Shown here piece by piece: positions 44,740 through 52,153 of a stretch of DNA of 57,402 nucleotides. The notes under the pieces were generated by a model. The model ran no database searches. It worked only from the letters and a program-made list of their open reading frames with translations, and was not told the DNA's origin. A program made the position numbers and the translations under genes. Location of the stretch: assembly GCF_000297775.1 (NCBI RefSeq), contig NZ_JH815515.1, forward strand, positions 1 through 57,402, written 5' to 3'. Every line of letters starts with the position of its first letter. The first letter of the stretch is position 1. Source of the stretch: Sutterella wadsworthensis 2_1_59BFAA (GTDB taxonomy: Bacteria; Pseudomonadota; Gammaproteobacteria; Burkholderiales; Burkholderiaceae_F).

Positions 44740-44757
44740 CTGTGTGAATTCACACAG
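44740..44757. promoter_or_regulatory. Perfect 18-base palindrome upstream of the flavin reductase
   Basis: CTGTGTGAATTCACACAG is an exact palindrome about 105 bases before the reductase start. It resembles a compressed Crp-type site (TGTGA/TCACA arms) but has only two bases between the arms instead of six. The Crp/Fnr-family gene at 46559 is the natural candidate to bind it. Confidence 0.55.
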
Positions 44758-44862
44758 AAACCCAATCCCGAAAATCCGATCATGTTCTCAATGCGGTTTT
44801 TGACCGAACCGCATATGCAAGAACAAGACGCCGAGACCACGGCGTCCACAAGGAGAACAGTA

Positions 44863-46434
44863 ATGAAACTCAATCGTCGTCAGCTCATCGGCGGCGCGGC
44901 CGTCATGGCCGCCATGCCCGGCATCCCGTCCGCCTTCGCCGCCGTGAAGGAGGAAACCCGCGACCTCGTGATCGTGGGCGGCGGCCTCGGTGGTCTTTCC
45001 GCTGCGAACGCGGCCGTCAACAAGGGCTGCAAGGCGCTAGTCATTGAAAAGCTTCCGTTCCTCGGCGGCGCAGGCATCATGCCCGAAGGCTCGCTCGGCA
45101 TCAACACGAAGTACCAGAAGGCCCATGGCATCAAGACGACCGCCCAGCAGGTCCTCGACGCCGCCCTCCAGTTCCACCACTTCCGCGCCGACCCCGCCGT
45201 GCTTCGCGTCCTCATCGAGGAATCAACCCGCACGATCGATGAAATCATCGACATGGGCGTCGAACTTCGCGGCATCCGCACGATGTATCCGAAGGAAGAG
45301 TCGCTGATGTGCTGGCACCTATTCAAGGGCGGCACGGCTGAAGTCATCCGCCGTTGGATCGAGAACATCAAGGCCCGCGGCGGCGAGCTTCTGACGAACA
45401 CCCGCGTCACCAAGCTCATCATGACCGACGGCCGAGTCACGGGCGTCGAGGCCACGACGAAGTCGGGCGACAAGCTCATCATCCACGCCAAAAAGGTCAT
45501 CATCGCCACCGGCGGCTTCGCGGCCAACAAGGAAATGCTCGCGCAGTACGTCTTCGACTCCTCCGCTCTCGGCATGGTCGAGCCGATCTGGCTCCGCAGC
45601 CCCGTGGTCGACGGCCGCACGGGCGACGGCATCAACATGGCCCGCCTCGTCGGCGCAGGCGTTGCAGGCATGCACGCCGTCGCAGGCAACGCCCCGTACC
45701 TGCCCGACACGCCCCCGATCAACCAGTTCTCCGGTCCGGACGAGCTCAAGCAGGGCCGCTGCGCCCTCGCCCAGCCCTGGCTCTGGGTCGACCACACGGG
45801 CCGCCGCTTCTTCAACGAGTCCCGCGGCTCCGTCTTCGTCGACGTCTACAACGCCATGACGACTGCCGGCGGCGTCTCCTACACGATCTTCGACCAGAAG
45901 ATGATGGACCGCATGATCAACAAGGGCGCCGTGCTTCCCTTCAATGCCATCGTGCTCGCCGACACGCCGCTCAAGGCCCTTCCCAAGACCTGGGAGATCG
46001 GCAAGGAACGCGGCTGGGCCTTCAAGGCCGACTCGATCGAAGAGCTCGCCCAGCAGATCGGCGTCCCGCCCGAAAACCTGAAGGACACGATGAAGAAGGT
46101 CAACGGCTACGCCGAAAAGGGACACGACCCCGAGTTCGGCCGCAAGCCCGAGCATCTCGTCAAGTTCGATCTGGAACACGGCCCCTACTACGCCCTCAAG
46201 GCCATCCGCGCCTTCTTCCTCACGCTCGGCGGCGTTCAAGTGACGCCGGCCTTCGAGGCCAAGACTCCGCAGGGCGACGTGATCCCGAACCTCTACGTCA
46301 TCGGTCAGGACATCGGTGGTCTCTACGACTCGTCCTATGACCTGCGCTGCGAAGGCTCCGCTTCGTCCTTCGCCATGACGTCGGGCCGCTATGCTGCTGA
46401 GCACGCCCTCAAGCGGATTCAGGAAGGCAAGTAA
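44863..46434 (+). CDS. Tat-exported FAD-dependent respiratory reductase, fumarate/urocanate-reductase family (523 aa)
   Basis: A Tat-type leader (NRRQLIGGAAVMAAMPGIPSAFA) precedes an FAD_binding_2 protein with the dinucleotide motif VIVGGGLGGLSAANAA (about residues 28-43), EKLPFLGGAGIMPEGS and the C-terminal FAD-binding GQDIGGLYDSSYDLRCEGSASSFAMTSGRYAA. The family (FrdA/FccA/UrdA-like periplasmic flavoproteins) reduces enoates such as fumarate, urocanate or cinnamates. Arrays of such reductases are known in gut Burkholderiales. No cytochrome gene is adjacent, so it must share an electron donor. AAGGAG lies before the ATG at 44863. A terminator separates it from the following Crp-type regulator. 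Specific substrate unknown. Confidence 0.88.
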   Translation: MKLNRRQLIGGAAVMAAMPGIPSAFAAVKEETRDLVIVGGGLGGLSAANAAVNKGCKALVIEKLPFLGGAGIMPEGSLGINTKYQKAHGIKTTAQQVLDAALQFHHFRADPAVLRVLIEESTRTIDEIIDMGVELRGIRTMYPKEESLMCWHLFKGGTAEVIRRWIENIKARGGELLTNTRVTKLIMTDGRVTGVEATTKSGDKLIIHAKKVIIATGGFAANKEMLAQYVFDSSALGMVEPIWLRSPVVDGRTGDGINMARLVGAGVAGMHAVAGNAPYLPDTPPINQFSGPDELKQGRCALAQPWLWVDHTGRRFFNESRGSVFVDVYNAMTTAGGVSYTIFDQKMMDRMINKGAVLPFNAIVLADTPLKALPKTWEIGKERGWAFKADSIEELAQQIGVPPENLKDTMKKVNGYAEKGHDPEFGRKPEHLVKFDLEHGPYYALKAIRAFFLTLGGVQVTPAFEAKTPQGDVIPNLYVIGQDIGGLYDSSYDLRCEGSASSFAMTSGRYAAEHALKRIQEGK

Positions 46435-46480
46435 GCAAACCTCCTTGGCAACAACCGGAATAATCAACGCCAGCCAACAG

Positions 46481-46516
46481 CCGGTCGTCCGCATCATCGG
46501 ACGACCGGCTTGTTTT
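46481..46516 (+). terminator. Terminator after the flavin reductase
   Basis: CCGGTCGTCCG (46481-46491) and CGGACGACCGG (46498-46508) form a perfect 11-bp stem with loop CATCAT, followed by CTTGTTTTCG. Confidence 0.88.
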
Positions 46517-46558
46517 CGTTAAAATCGGATGGCTGTTCCACCTCTCAGGAGATCCCCG

Positions 46559-47260
46559 ATGTCCGACTTCCGCTATGCGCCGATCTACGGTCGAAATCCA
46601 TGGCTCATGGTCGAAGACGCTGACGAGGTCGCCGATTTCTTCAGGAATTCGGGCACGCCGTTCGTCAGCCACCGCCGCGACATCGTGCATTTCGGCAGTC
46701 AGCCTCATGTCTACTGGATAGAGAGCGGACTTGTTGCAAGCTCCGCGACCACGGACGTCGACAAGGTCCGATGGATCGGCCTCTTCTCTCGCAGGACACT
46801 GCTCGGCAGCGTGCGTGCCATCGGTCACGGCAAGGCTGCCATGACTCTCATGGCCACGGCCGTCACCGACGTGAGCGGCTTCGCCATCCCCCTCGAGCTC
46901 TACGCCCGCTGGGTCTCAGAGAATCCCGAACGCGAGCGCGCCATGCTTCTCAACTGCATCGCCAAGTCCGAGTGTCAGGTTGAGGGCGATCTCGTCAACG
47001 ACCTCTGCTCCGTCGACGACCGCGTCGAGATCGCCGTTGCGGTGCTCTTTCGCGCCGCAGGCATCACCGAGGCGCAGCTGCCCGCCGCGCTGCCGTGGGA
47101 CATTCCCGTCTCCGACATCGCGAGCCTCGTGCACGCCGAGCGCGCCATGACGAGCCGAGCCGTGGGCAGGATGGTCTCAAGCGGTCTGCTCGAGCGTTCG
47201 GGCAGGACCTTCGTGCTCAAGGCGGTGCCGCCCGCAGCCCGCCTCTGGTGGGACGCCTGA
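46559..47260 (+). CDS. Crp/Fnr-family transcriptional regulator (233 aa)
   Basis: An N-terminal cyclic-nucleotide-binding-like fold (about residues 20-125, with VYWIESGLVASSATTDVDKVRWIGLFSRRTLLGSVRAI) is followed by a winged HTH (PVSDIASLVHAERAMTSRAVGRMVSSGLLER, about 180-215). There is no N-terminal cysteine cluster like that of Fnr, so it is not an Fe-S oxygen sensor of that kind. AGGAG lies 8 bases before the ATG at 46559. Genes of this type lying next to single flavin reductases are likely substrate-responsive activators. The 18-base palindrome at 44740 is a plausible target. Confidence 0.82.
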   Translation: MSDFRYAPIYGRNPWLMVEDADEVADFFRNSGTPFVSHRRDIVHFGSQPHVYWIESGLVASSATTDVDKVRWIGLFSRRTLLGSVRAIGHGKAAMTLMATAVTDVSGFAIPLELYARWVSENPERERAMLLNCIAKSECQVEGDLVNDLCSVDDRVEIAVAVLFRAAGITEAQLPAALPWDIPVSDIASLVHAERAMTSRAVGRMVSSGLLERSGRTFVLKAVPPAARLWWDA

Positions 47261-47276
47261 GCGCCCCCGCTGGTCC

Positions 47277-48206
47277 TCAGTCCTTCCCGGAACGGCGGGA
47301 CTTGGGCGCAGGAAGCTGCGCGAGTACGACGGCGCCCGCCATCAGCACGCAGCCGAAGAGCTCCCTCTGGGAGAGCACTTCGCCGAGCAGCAGCCAGCCC
47401 GCGATCACGGCGATGGCGCTCTCGAGGCTCATGATGAGGCTCGCGACCGTCTCGTTCATGCCGCGCTGGCCCACGATCTGCAGCGTGTAGGCGATGCCGT
47501 TGGACATGATGCCCGCCCAGAGGATGGGAAGGAGCGCCCCCTGAAGGCCTTCAATGGTCGGGGACTCCGCGATCAGCACGGCCGCCGAGGCGATGATCGA
47601 GCCGCAGACGAACTGTCCGCAGGCGAGCTCGACGCCGTTGACCTTCGTGACGAAGTGCGAGATGACGAGGATGTGAAGCGAGAAGACGAAGGCGCACAGC
47701 AGCGTGTAGAGGTCCCCGAGCCTCACCGAAAAGCCTTCGGGCGGCACGCAGAGAAACCAGAGCCCGCCGATCGCGACCGCCACGGCCGCCCAGACGAGCC
47801 AGCCCGTCCTGCGGCCGAGCGCAAGCCCGATCATCGGCACGAGCACGATGTAGAGCGCCGTGATGAAGCCCGCCTTGCCGACCTCGGTGTCGTGCACGAG
47901 CCCGAACTGCTGAAGCGACTCGCCGCCGAAGAGGCACAGGCCGCAGGCCGCGCCCCCGAGAAGGAGCATCTTCATGTAGGCGGGCGAGGTGCGGCGCGCG
48001 TGCTCCGCGGGATTCGAGGCGGCGAGCCTCGAGCGGTTCCACAGGACGAAGGGCAGCAGCACGAGGGCGCCAAGGAACATGCGCGACGCCGTGAAGGTGA
48101 AGGGACCGACGTGGTTCATCCCGACCGACTGCGCGACGAAGCTCAGGCCCCAGATCGTGGCCGTGATGAGGAGAAGAACGGTTTGGCGAAGCTGAAAGAG
48201 CGACAT
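47277..48206 (-). CDS. DMT-superfamily (EamA) permease (309 aa)
   Basis: Ten predicted membrane helices in two EamA repeats, starting with LITATIWGLSFVAQSVGMNHVGPFTFTASRM and, in the second half, QIVGQRGMNETVASLIMSLESAIAVIAGWLLLGEVL. These inner-membrane proteins usually export amino acids or other small metabolites. The ATG at 48206 is preferred over an in-frame ATG at 48293, which adds a polar tail. It ends 16 bases from the convergent Crp-type gene. Confidence 0.9.
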   Translation of the reverse strand: MSLFQLRQTVLLLITATIWGLSFVAQSVGMNHVGPFTFTASRMFLGALVLLPFVLWNRSRLAASNPAEHARRTSPAYMKMLLLGGAACGLCLFGGESLQQFGLVHDTEVGKAGFITALYIVLVPMIGLALGRRTGWLVWAAVAVAIGGLWFLCVPPEGFSVRLGDLYTLLCAFVFSLHILVISHFVTKVNGVELACGQFVCGSIIASAAVLIAESPTIEGLQGALLPILWAGIMSNGIAYTLQIVGQRGMNETVASLIMSLESAIAVIAGWLLLGEVLSQRELFGCVLMAGAVVLAQLPAPKSRRSGKD

Positions 48207-48337
48207 GACGGGTCTGTTCTGCTTGGAATGTTGTTTTTCTTCAGGGCTGAATCCGCCCATTCTATCAGAGGCCCCGACGCGCGCCGCGGGCACGATCCCG
48301 CCCCGGAAACGCCCGCGCGGGGCCGCATTCGCGCACC

Positions 48338-49954
48338 TTACCCTACCGTCCTCCGGAGCGTGATCCCGAGCTTCTCGAGCCTGCTCCTGAGCGTGTTGGG
48401 ATGCATGCCCGCCCTTTCGGCCGCGCCGCCCGCACCGCTCACGCGCCCGCCCGTGCGCTCAAGAAGCGCCCTGAAGTAGGCACGCTGCATGTCGTCGAAG
48501 GTCATGTCGGCATTCACCTCCGCCTTCATGTCCGCAGGCCCTTCCTGCGCGCCGTGCACGTCCGATGGGCCCGTGACGCCGAGTCCGCGCACGGCAAAGG
48601 GGACGGGGTGCACGTCGGGCGCGGCGCCCGTGCTCACGTCAAGCGTCCTGATGACGGGCTCGCCGCTCAGGACGGCTCGGGCCATGACGTTTCTCAATTC
48701 GCGCACGTTGCCCGGCCACGGCCAGCGCCTCGCGAAGTCGAGCGCCTCCTCCGCGAGCCTCGGGAGCACGGCCATGCCGTATCGTCTTGCGATCTGCCTG
48801 ATGAAGTGCGAGGCGAGCGGCTCGATGTCCTCGGGCCTCTCCCTCAGGGGCGCGACGGGAATCGGATAGACGTTGAGGCGATAGTAGAGGTCCTCGCGGA
48901 ACTTTCCCTCGACGACCATGCTCCTCAGGTCCCTGTTCGTCGCGCAGATGATGCGCACGTCGACCGTCACCTCCTTGTCGCCGCCCACGCGCCTGAAGGA
49001 CTGGCCCTGCAGCACCCTGAGCAGCTTCGCCTGCACTTCGGGCGGCAGCTCCCCGACCTCGTCGAGAAAGAGCGTACCGCCGTCGGCCTGCTCGAAGAGG
49101 CCCGCATGGCGCTCGCGCGCGCCCGTGAACGCCCCGCGCTCGAAGCCGAAAAGTTCGCTCTCGATGAGGGATCCGGGCAGCGCCGCGCAGTTGACCCTCA
49201 CAAAGGGCGCATTGCGCCTCGCCGACATCTGTTGGATCGTCGTCGCCACGACCTCCTTGCCGCAGCCCGACTCGCCCGTCACGATCACCGTCGCGTCATA
49301 GGGCGCCACGCGCCTGATGCGCTGCGCAATCGACTCGAGCGAAGGAGACCTCGCGAGAAGCTCCCTCAGGGGCTCCTCCGACGCCTTCACCGCGTTCTCC
49401 CTCAGACGCCGGTTCTCGGCGCTCATCTCCAGCCCAACCGTCCTGAAGTACACGGCAAGCGAATACCCCACGTTGATCGCGATCGGATTGTGAAGCTGCC
49501 GCACGATGTCGGCGTGCCGCTCCCCGAAGGCCTTCGGCCTCGTCGAATAAAAGCACACCACGCCGTAGTGGATCCCGTCCATCAGAAGCCTGAGCATCAC
49601 GTAGGAGCGCACCTCGGGAAGCACGTTCCTGAGCACCTCGTCGGTGAGCGGGTCCTCCCGCCTCTCGTTGACCACCAGGCACTGCCCGCGCCGCTCGTAC
49701 GACATCTTGAGAAGCCAGTCGTGCGAGACGGGCACCCTCGCCGTCATCGCCTCGGCCCGGGCCTTCGTCGCGTGCGCAAGAAACTGCACGACGAGCTCGT
49801 CCTTCATGAAGAAATTCACGAACACGCCGTCGGCGGGCAGCACGGGCGCAAGCGTCAGAAGCGTGGTCCTCAATGCCTGCTCGAGCCTGAGCGTCTCGGA
49901 AAGACCCGCATAGGTCCTCAGACGCAGATCGTCGGGAAAATAGGCTTCGCTCAT
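48338..49954 (-). CDS. Sigma-54-dependent activator with GAF-like sensor (538 aa)
   Basis: The N-terminal part (about residues 1-175) looks like a GAF sensor domain. An AAA+ domain follows with Walker A VTGESGCGKEVVA (about 223-235), the sigma-54 contact loop FERGAFTGARERH (about 270), Walker B LFLDEVGEL (about 293) and the arginine finger region NVYPIPVAPLRERPEDIEPL. A C-terminal Fis-type HTH (about 495-535) binds DNA. The gene is divergent from the 50190-53815 operon, whose start region has a textbook -24/-12 promoter, so it is almost certainly the dedicated activator. The GAF domain probably senses the respiratory substrate directly, since no partner kinase or receiver domain is present. 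Confidence 0.93.
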   Translation of the reverse strand: MSEAYFPDDLRLRTYAGLSETLRLEQALRTTLLTLAPVLPADGVFVNFFMKDELVVQFLAHATKARAEAMTARVPVSHDWLLKMSYERRGQCLVVNERREDPLTDEVLRNVLPEVRSYVMLRLLMDGIHYGVVCFYSTRPKAFGERHADIVRQLHNPIAINVGYSLAVYFRTVGLEMSAENRRLRENAVKASEEPLRELLARSPSLESIAQRIRRVAPYDATVIVTGESGCGKEVVATTIQQMSARRNAPFVRVNCAALPGSLIESELFGFERGAFTGARERHAGLFEQADGGTLFLDEVGELPPEVQAKLLRVLQGQSFRRVGGDKEVTVDVRIICATNRDLRSMVVEGKFREDLYYRLNVYPIPVAPLRERPEDIEPLASHFIRQIARRYGMAVLPRLAEEALDFARRWPWPGNVRELRNVMARAVLSGEPVIRTLDVSTGAAPDVHPVPFAVRGLGVTGPSDVHGAQEGPADMKAEVNADMTFDDMQRAYFRALLERTGGRVSGAGGAAERAGMHPNTLRSRLEKLGITLRRTVG

Positions 49955-49967
49955 GTCTTGAAAGAGT

Positions 49968-50022
49968 ACGTAATATCGTAAAAGAGAGAAATGTCGTTTC
50001 TCATGTTACGACATTTCGTAAC
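49968..50022. promoter_or_regulatory. Upstream activator sites for the sigma-54 activator
   Basis: GTTACGACATTTCGTAAC at 50005-50022 is a perfect 7-4-7 inverted repeat. About 35 bases away, TACGTAATATCGTA (49968-49981) has the same TACG/CGTA arms. The sites lie 110-165 bases upstream of the sigma-54 promoter, the usual enhancer distance, and also close to the activator's own start. Confidence 0.65.
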
Positions 50023-50132
50023 TCCGCATGCATGAAAGGTCGGATCTTCAAGGGTTAACACCTCGGGCGGGTTTCTCCTAGGTTTTGCGCAAACGCTTGC
50101 GGCACAAGGCCCGGCACGCGCGCACCAAAGTT

Positions 50133-50148
50133 TGGCATGCCTCTTGCT
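50133..50148 (+). promoter_or_regulatory. Sigma-54 (-24/-12) promoter
   Basis: TGGCATGCCTCTTGCT fits TGGCAY-R-N4-TTGCW with the invariant GG and GC at the correct 10-base spacing. It lies 41 bases before the first gene of the operon, and the neighbouring gene encodes a sigma-54 activator. Confidence 0.92.
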
Positions 50149-50189
50149 TTTAAAAGAGCATCCAGACCAGTCATTCCAAGGAGAACCTC

Positions 50190-51707
50190 ATGACTCAGAA
50201 CATCAACCGCACCCGCCGCAGCCTTCTCGCCGGCGGCACGATGGCCGCTCTCGCCGCCGCCACGGGCGCGGCGCACGCCAAGGAAGGCGCTCCCGCCTTC
50301 GACAAGATCTACGACGTGATCGTCGTGGGCTCGGGCTTTGCCGGCCTTGCCGCCGCGCTTCAGGCCCGCCTCAAGGGCGCCGAAGTCCTTCTCATTGAAA
50401 AGATGCCCGTCTTCGGCGGCAACTCCGCCATCAACGGCGGCGCCTTCGCCGTCGCGGGTTCTCCGCTTCAGGAAAAGGAAGGCATCAAGGACAGTCCCGA
50501 ACGCATGCTTCAGGACATGATCCGTTCCGGCCGCGGCCTCTCCCACGTCGACCTGCTCAAGATGATCGTCGAAGGCACGCGTCCCGCCTTTGACTTCACG
50601 CTCGAGCACGGCGTCCAGTACAAGCCCTTCGTGCAGCACTTCGGCGGCCACAGCGTCCCGCGCATCATGCAGACCGTCGAATCCACGGGCGGCGGCATCA
50701 CCCGTCCGCTCGCCGACAGCTGCCGCAAGCACGGCGTCGACATGCACCTCAACGCCAAGATGGAATCCTTCATCCGCGACGCCGACGGCCGCGTGATCGG
50801 CCTCAAGGTCCGCGAACGCTACCAGTTCCCGAAGGAAGACTCCGGCGTCCTCCAGACCTACGGCACACGCAAGGGCGTGATCATGGCCACGGGCGGCTTC
50901 TCCCGCAACCTCTGGTTCCGCATGCAGCAGGATCCGTCGCTCGACGACCGTCTTGACTCCACGAACCACCTCGGCGCCACGGGCGAAGGCATGCTCGAAA
51001 TGTTCGCCATCGGCGGCGCTCCGGTCCAAGTCGACCAGATCCAGCTCGGCCCCTGGTCCTCTCCCGACGAAAAGGGCTTCGGTCTCGTCTCCCAGTTCAA
51101 CACGATCGCCGGCTTCCCGATGGGCATCATGGTCGACGTGCGCACCGGCAAGCGCTTCTGCAACGAGCTCGCCGACCGCAAGGCCCGCACCGACGCCATT
51201 CTCGGCCTGATGGAAAACGGCAAGCCCGTCTACCCGGTCTGCTTCACCGACAGCAAGGGCGTCGCCAAGGCCCAGACGCTGCGCAACGGCCTCAAGTACA
51301 AGGTCATCTGGCAGTTCGACACGGTCGAGGCCCTCGCCGACCACTTCAAGATCCCGGCTGCCGAGCTCAAGGCCCAGGTCGCCCGTTGGAACGAAATGGT
51401 CGCCGCCGGCAACGACAAGGAGTTCGGCCGCGCGCTGCAGCTCGCCATCCAGCTTGACAAGCCGCCCTTCTACGCCTGCCGCGTCTGGCCGAAGGTCCAC
51501 TACTGCATGGGCGGCGTCGGCATCGACCACCAGGCCCGCGTCCTCACCGTCCACGGCAAGCCGATCGAAGGCCTCTACGCCGCCGGCGAAGTGACGGGCG
51601 GCGCCCACGGCGCCAGCCGTCTCGGCGGCTGCGCCATTGCCGACGGCCTCGTCTTCGGCCGCATCGCTGCCGACACCGCCGTCGCCGCCAAGCCCGCCGC
51701 TCTCTAA
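50190..51707 (+). CDS. Tat-exported flavocytochrome-c-type flavin reductase (505 aa)
   Basis: A Tat leader (TRRSLLAGGTMAALAAATGAAHA) precedes an FAD_binding_2 flavoprotein with VIVVGSGFAGLAAALQA (about residues 43-59), EKMPVFGGNSAINGGAF and the C-terminal AAGEVTGGAHGASRLGGCAIADGLVFGRIAA. This is the flavoprotein half of FccA/UrdA/IfcA-type periplasmic reductases, which use a tetrahaem cytochrome to reduce unsaturated carboxylates. That cytochrome is encoded 24 bases downstream as a separate protein. The gene is first in a sigma-54 operon; AAGGAG lies before the ATG. The substrate is likely an enoate linked to the lyase-like third gene. Confidence 0.92.
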   Translation: MTQNINRTRRSLLAGGTMAALAAATGAAHAKEGAPAFDKIYDVIVVGSGFAGLAAALQARLKGAEVLLIEKMPVFGGNSAINGGAFAVAGSPLQEKEGIKDSPERMLQDMIRSGRGLSHVDLLKMIVEGTRPAFDFTLEHGVQYKPFVQHFGGHSVPRIMQTVESTGGGITRPLADSCRKHGVDMHLNAKMESFIRDADGRVIGLKVRERYQFPKEDSGVLQTYGTRKGVIMATGGFSRNLWFRMQQDPSLDDRLDSTNHLGATGEGMLEMFAIGGAPVQVDQIQLGPWSSPDEKGFGLVSQFNTIAGFPMGIMVDVRTGKRFCNELADRKARTDAILGLMENGKPVYPVCFTDSKGVAKAQTLRNGLKYKVIWQFDTVEALADHFKIPAAELKAQVARWNEMVAAGNDKEFGRALQLAIQLDKPPFYACRVWPKVHYCMGGVGIDHQARVLTVHGKPIEGLYAAGEVTGGAHGASRLGGCAIADGLVFGRIAADTAVAAKPAAL

Positions 51708-51731
51708 CGATTTCGAACCAAAGGACTCCCA

Positions 51732-52106
51732 ATGCTCAAGACCAAACTCTTCGCTGCGGCCATGCTCGCCGCCGCGCTCGGCCTCTCCACGACGGCCAAT
51801 GCCGGTCCCGCCGAACTCAAGCCCCACCACAAGGCCCTCGGCGACTGCGCGCTCTGCCACACCCAGGAAAACGCCGTCGCCGGCAACGCCTTCGTCGTCC
51901 CCGACAACAAAGCCTGCCTCGCCTGCCACGGCTCCTGGCAGGACCTCGCCGAAAAGACGAAGCCCACCGATCCGCATGAGCCCAATCCGCACAAGTCCCA
52001 CCACTACGGCGAGAACATGTCCTGCACGGCCTGCCACGCCGAGCACAAGGAAAGCCGCGTGATCTGCAACGACTGCCACGCCTTCCCGTTCAAGCCGATG
52101 AAGTAA
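51732..52106 (+). CDS. Periplasmic tetrahaem cytochrome c (124 aa)
   Basis: A signal peptide (LFAAAMLAAALGLSTTANA) is followed by four CxxCH haem sites: CALCH, CLACH, CTACH and CNDCH, with extra histidines (HHKALG, HKSHHYG) suited as second axial ligands. Size and haem number match the haem domain of flavocytochrome c3 (Cytochrome_c3_2/7-like) found fused to the flavin domain in Shewanella. Here it is a separate small protein between the reductase and the lyase homologue. It should carry electrons from a membrane quinol dehydrogenase of the CymA/NrfH type, not encoded in this window, to the reductase. Confidence 0.93.
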   Translation: MLKTKLFAAAMLAAALGLSTTANAGPAELKPHHKALGDCALCHTQENAVAGNAFVVPDNKACLACHGSWQDLAEKTKPTDPHEPNPHKSHHYGENMSCTACHAEHKESRVICNDCHAFPFKPMK

Positions 52107-52153
52107 GGCCCGTCGCGCCCCGAACCACGCCGTACACTAAAGGAATTTCAACC

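Noticed and set aside
44740-44757. A standard Crp site
   Set aside because: The arms are TGTGA and TCACA but the centre is two bases, not six.
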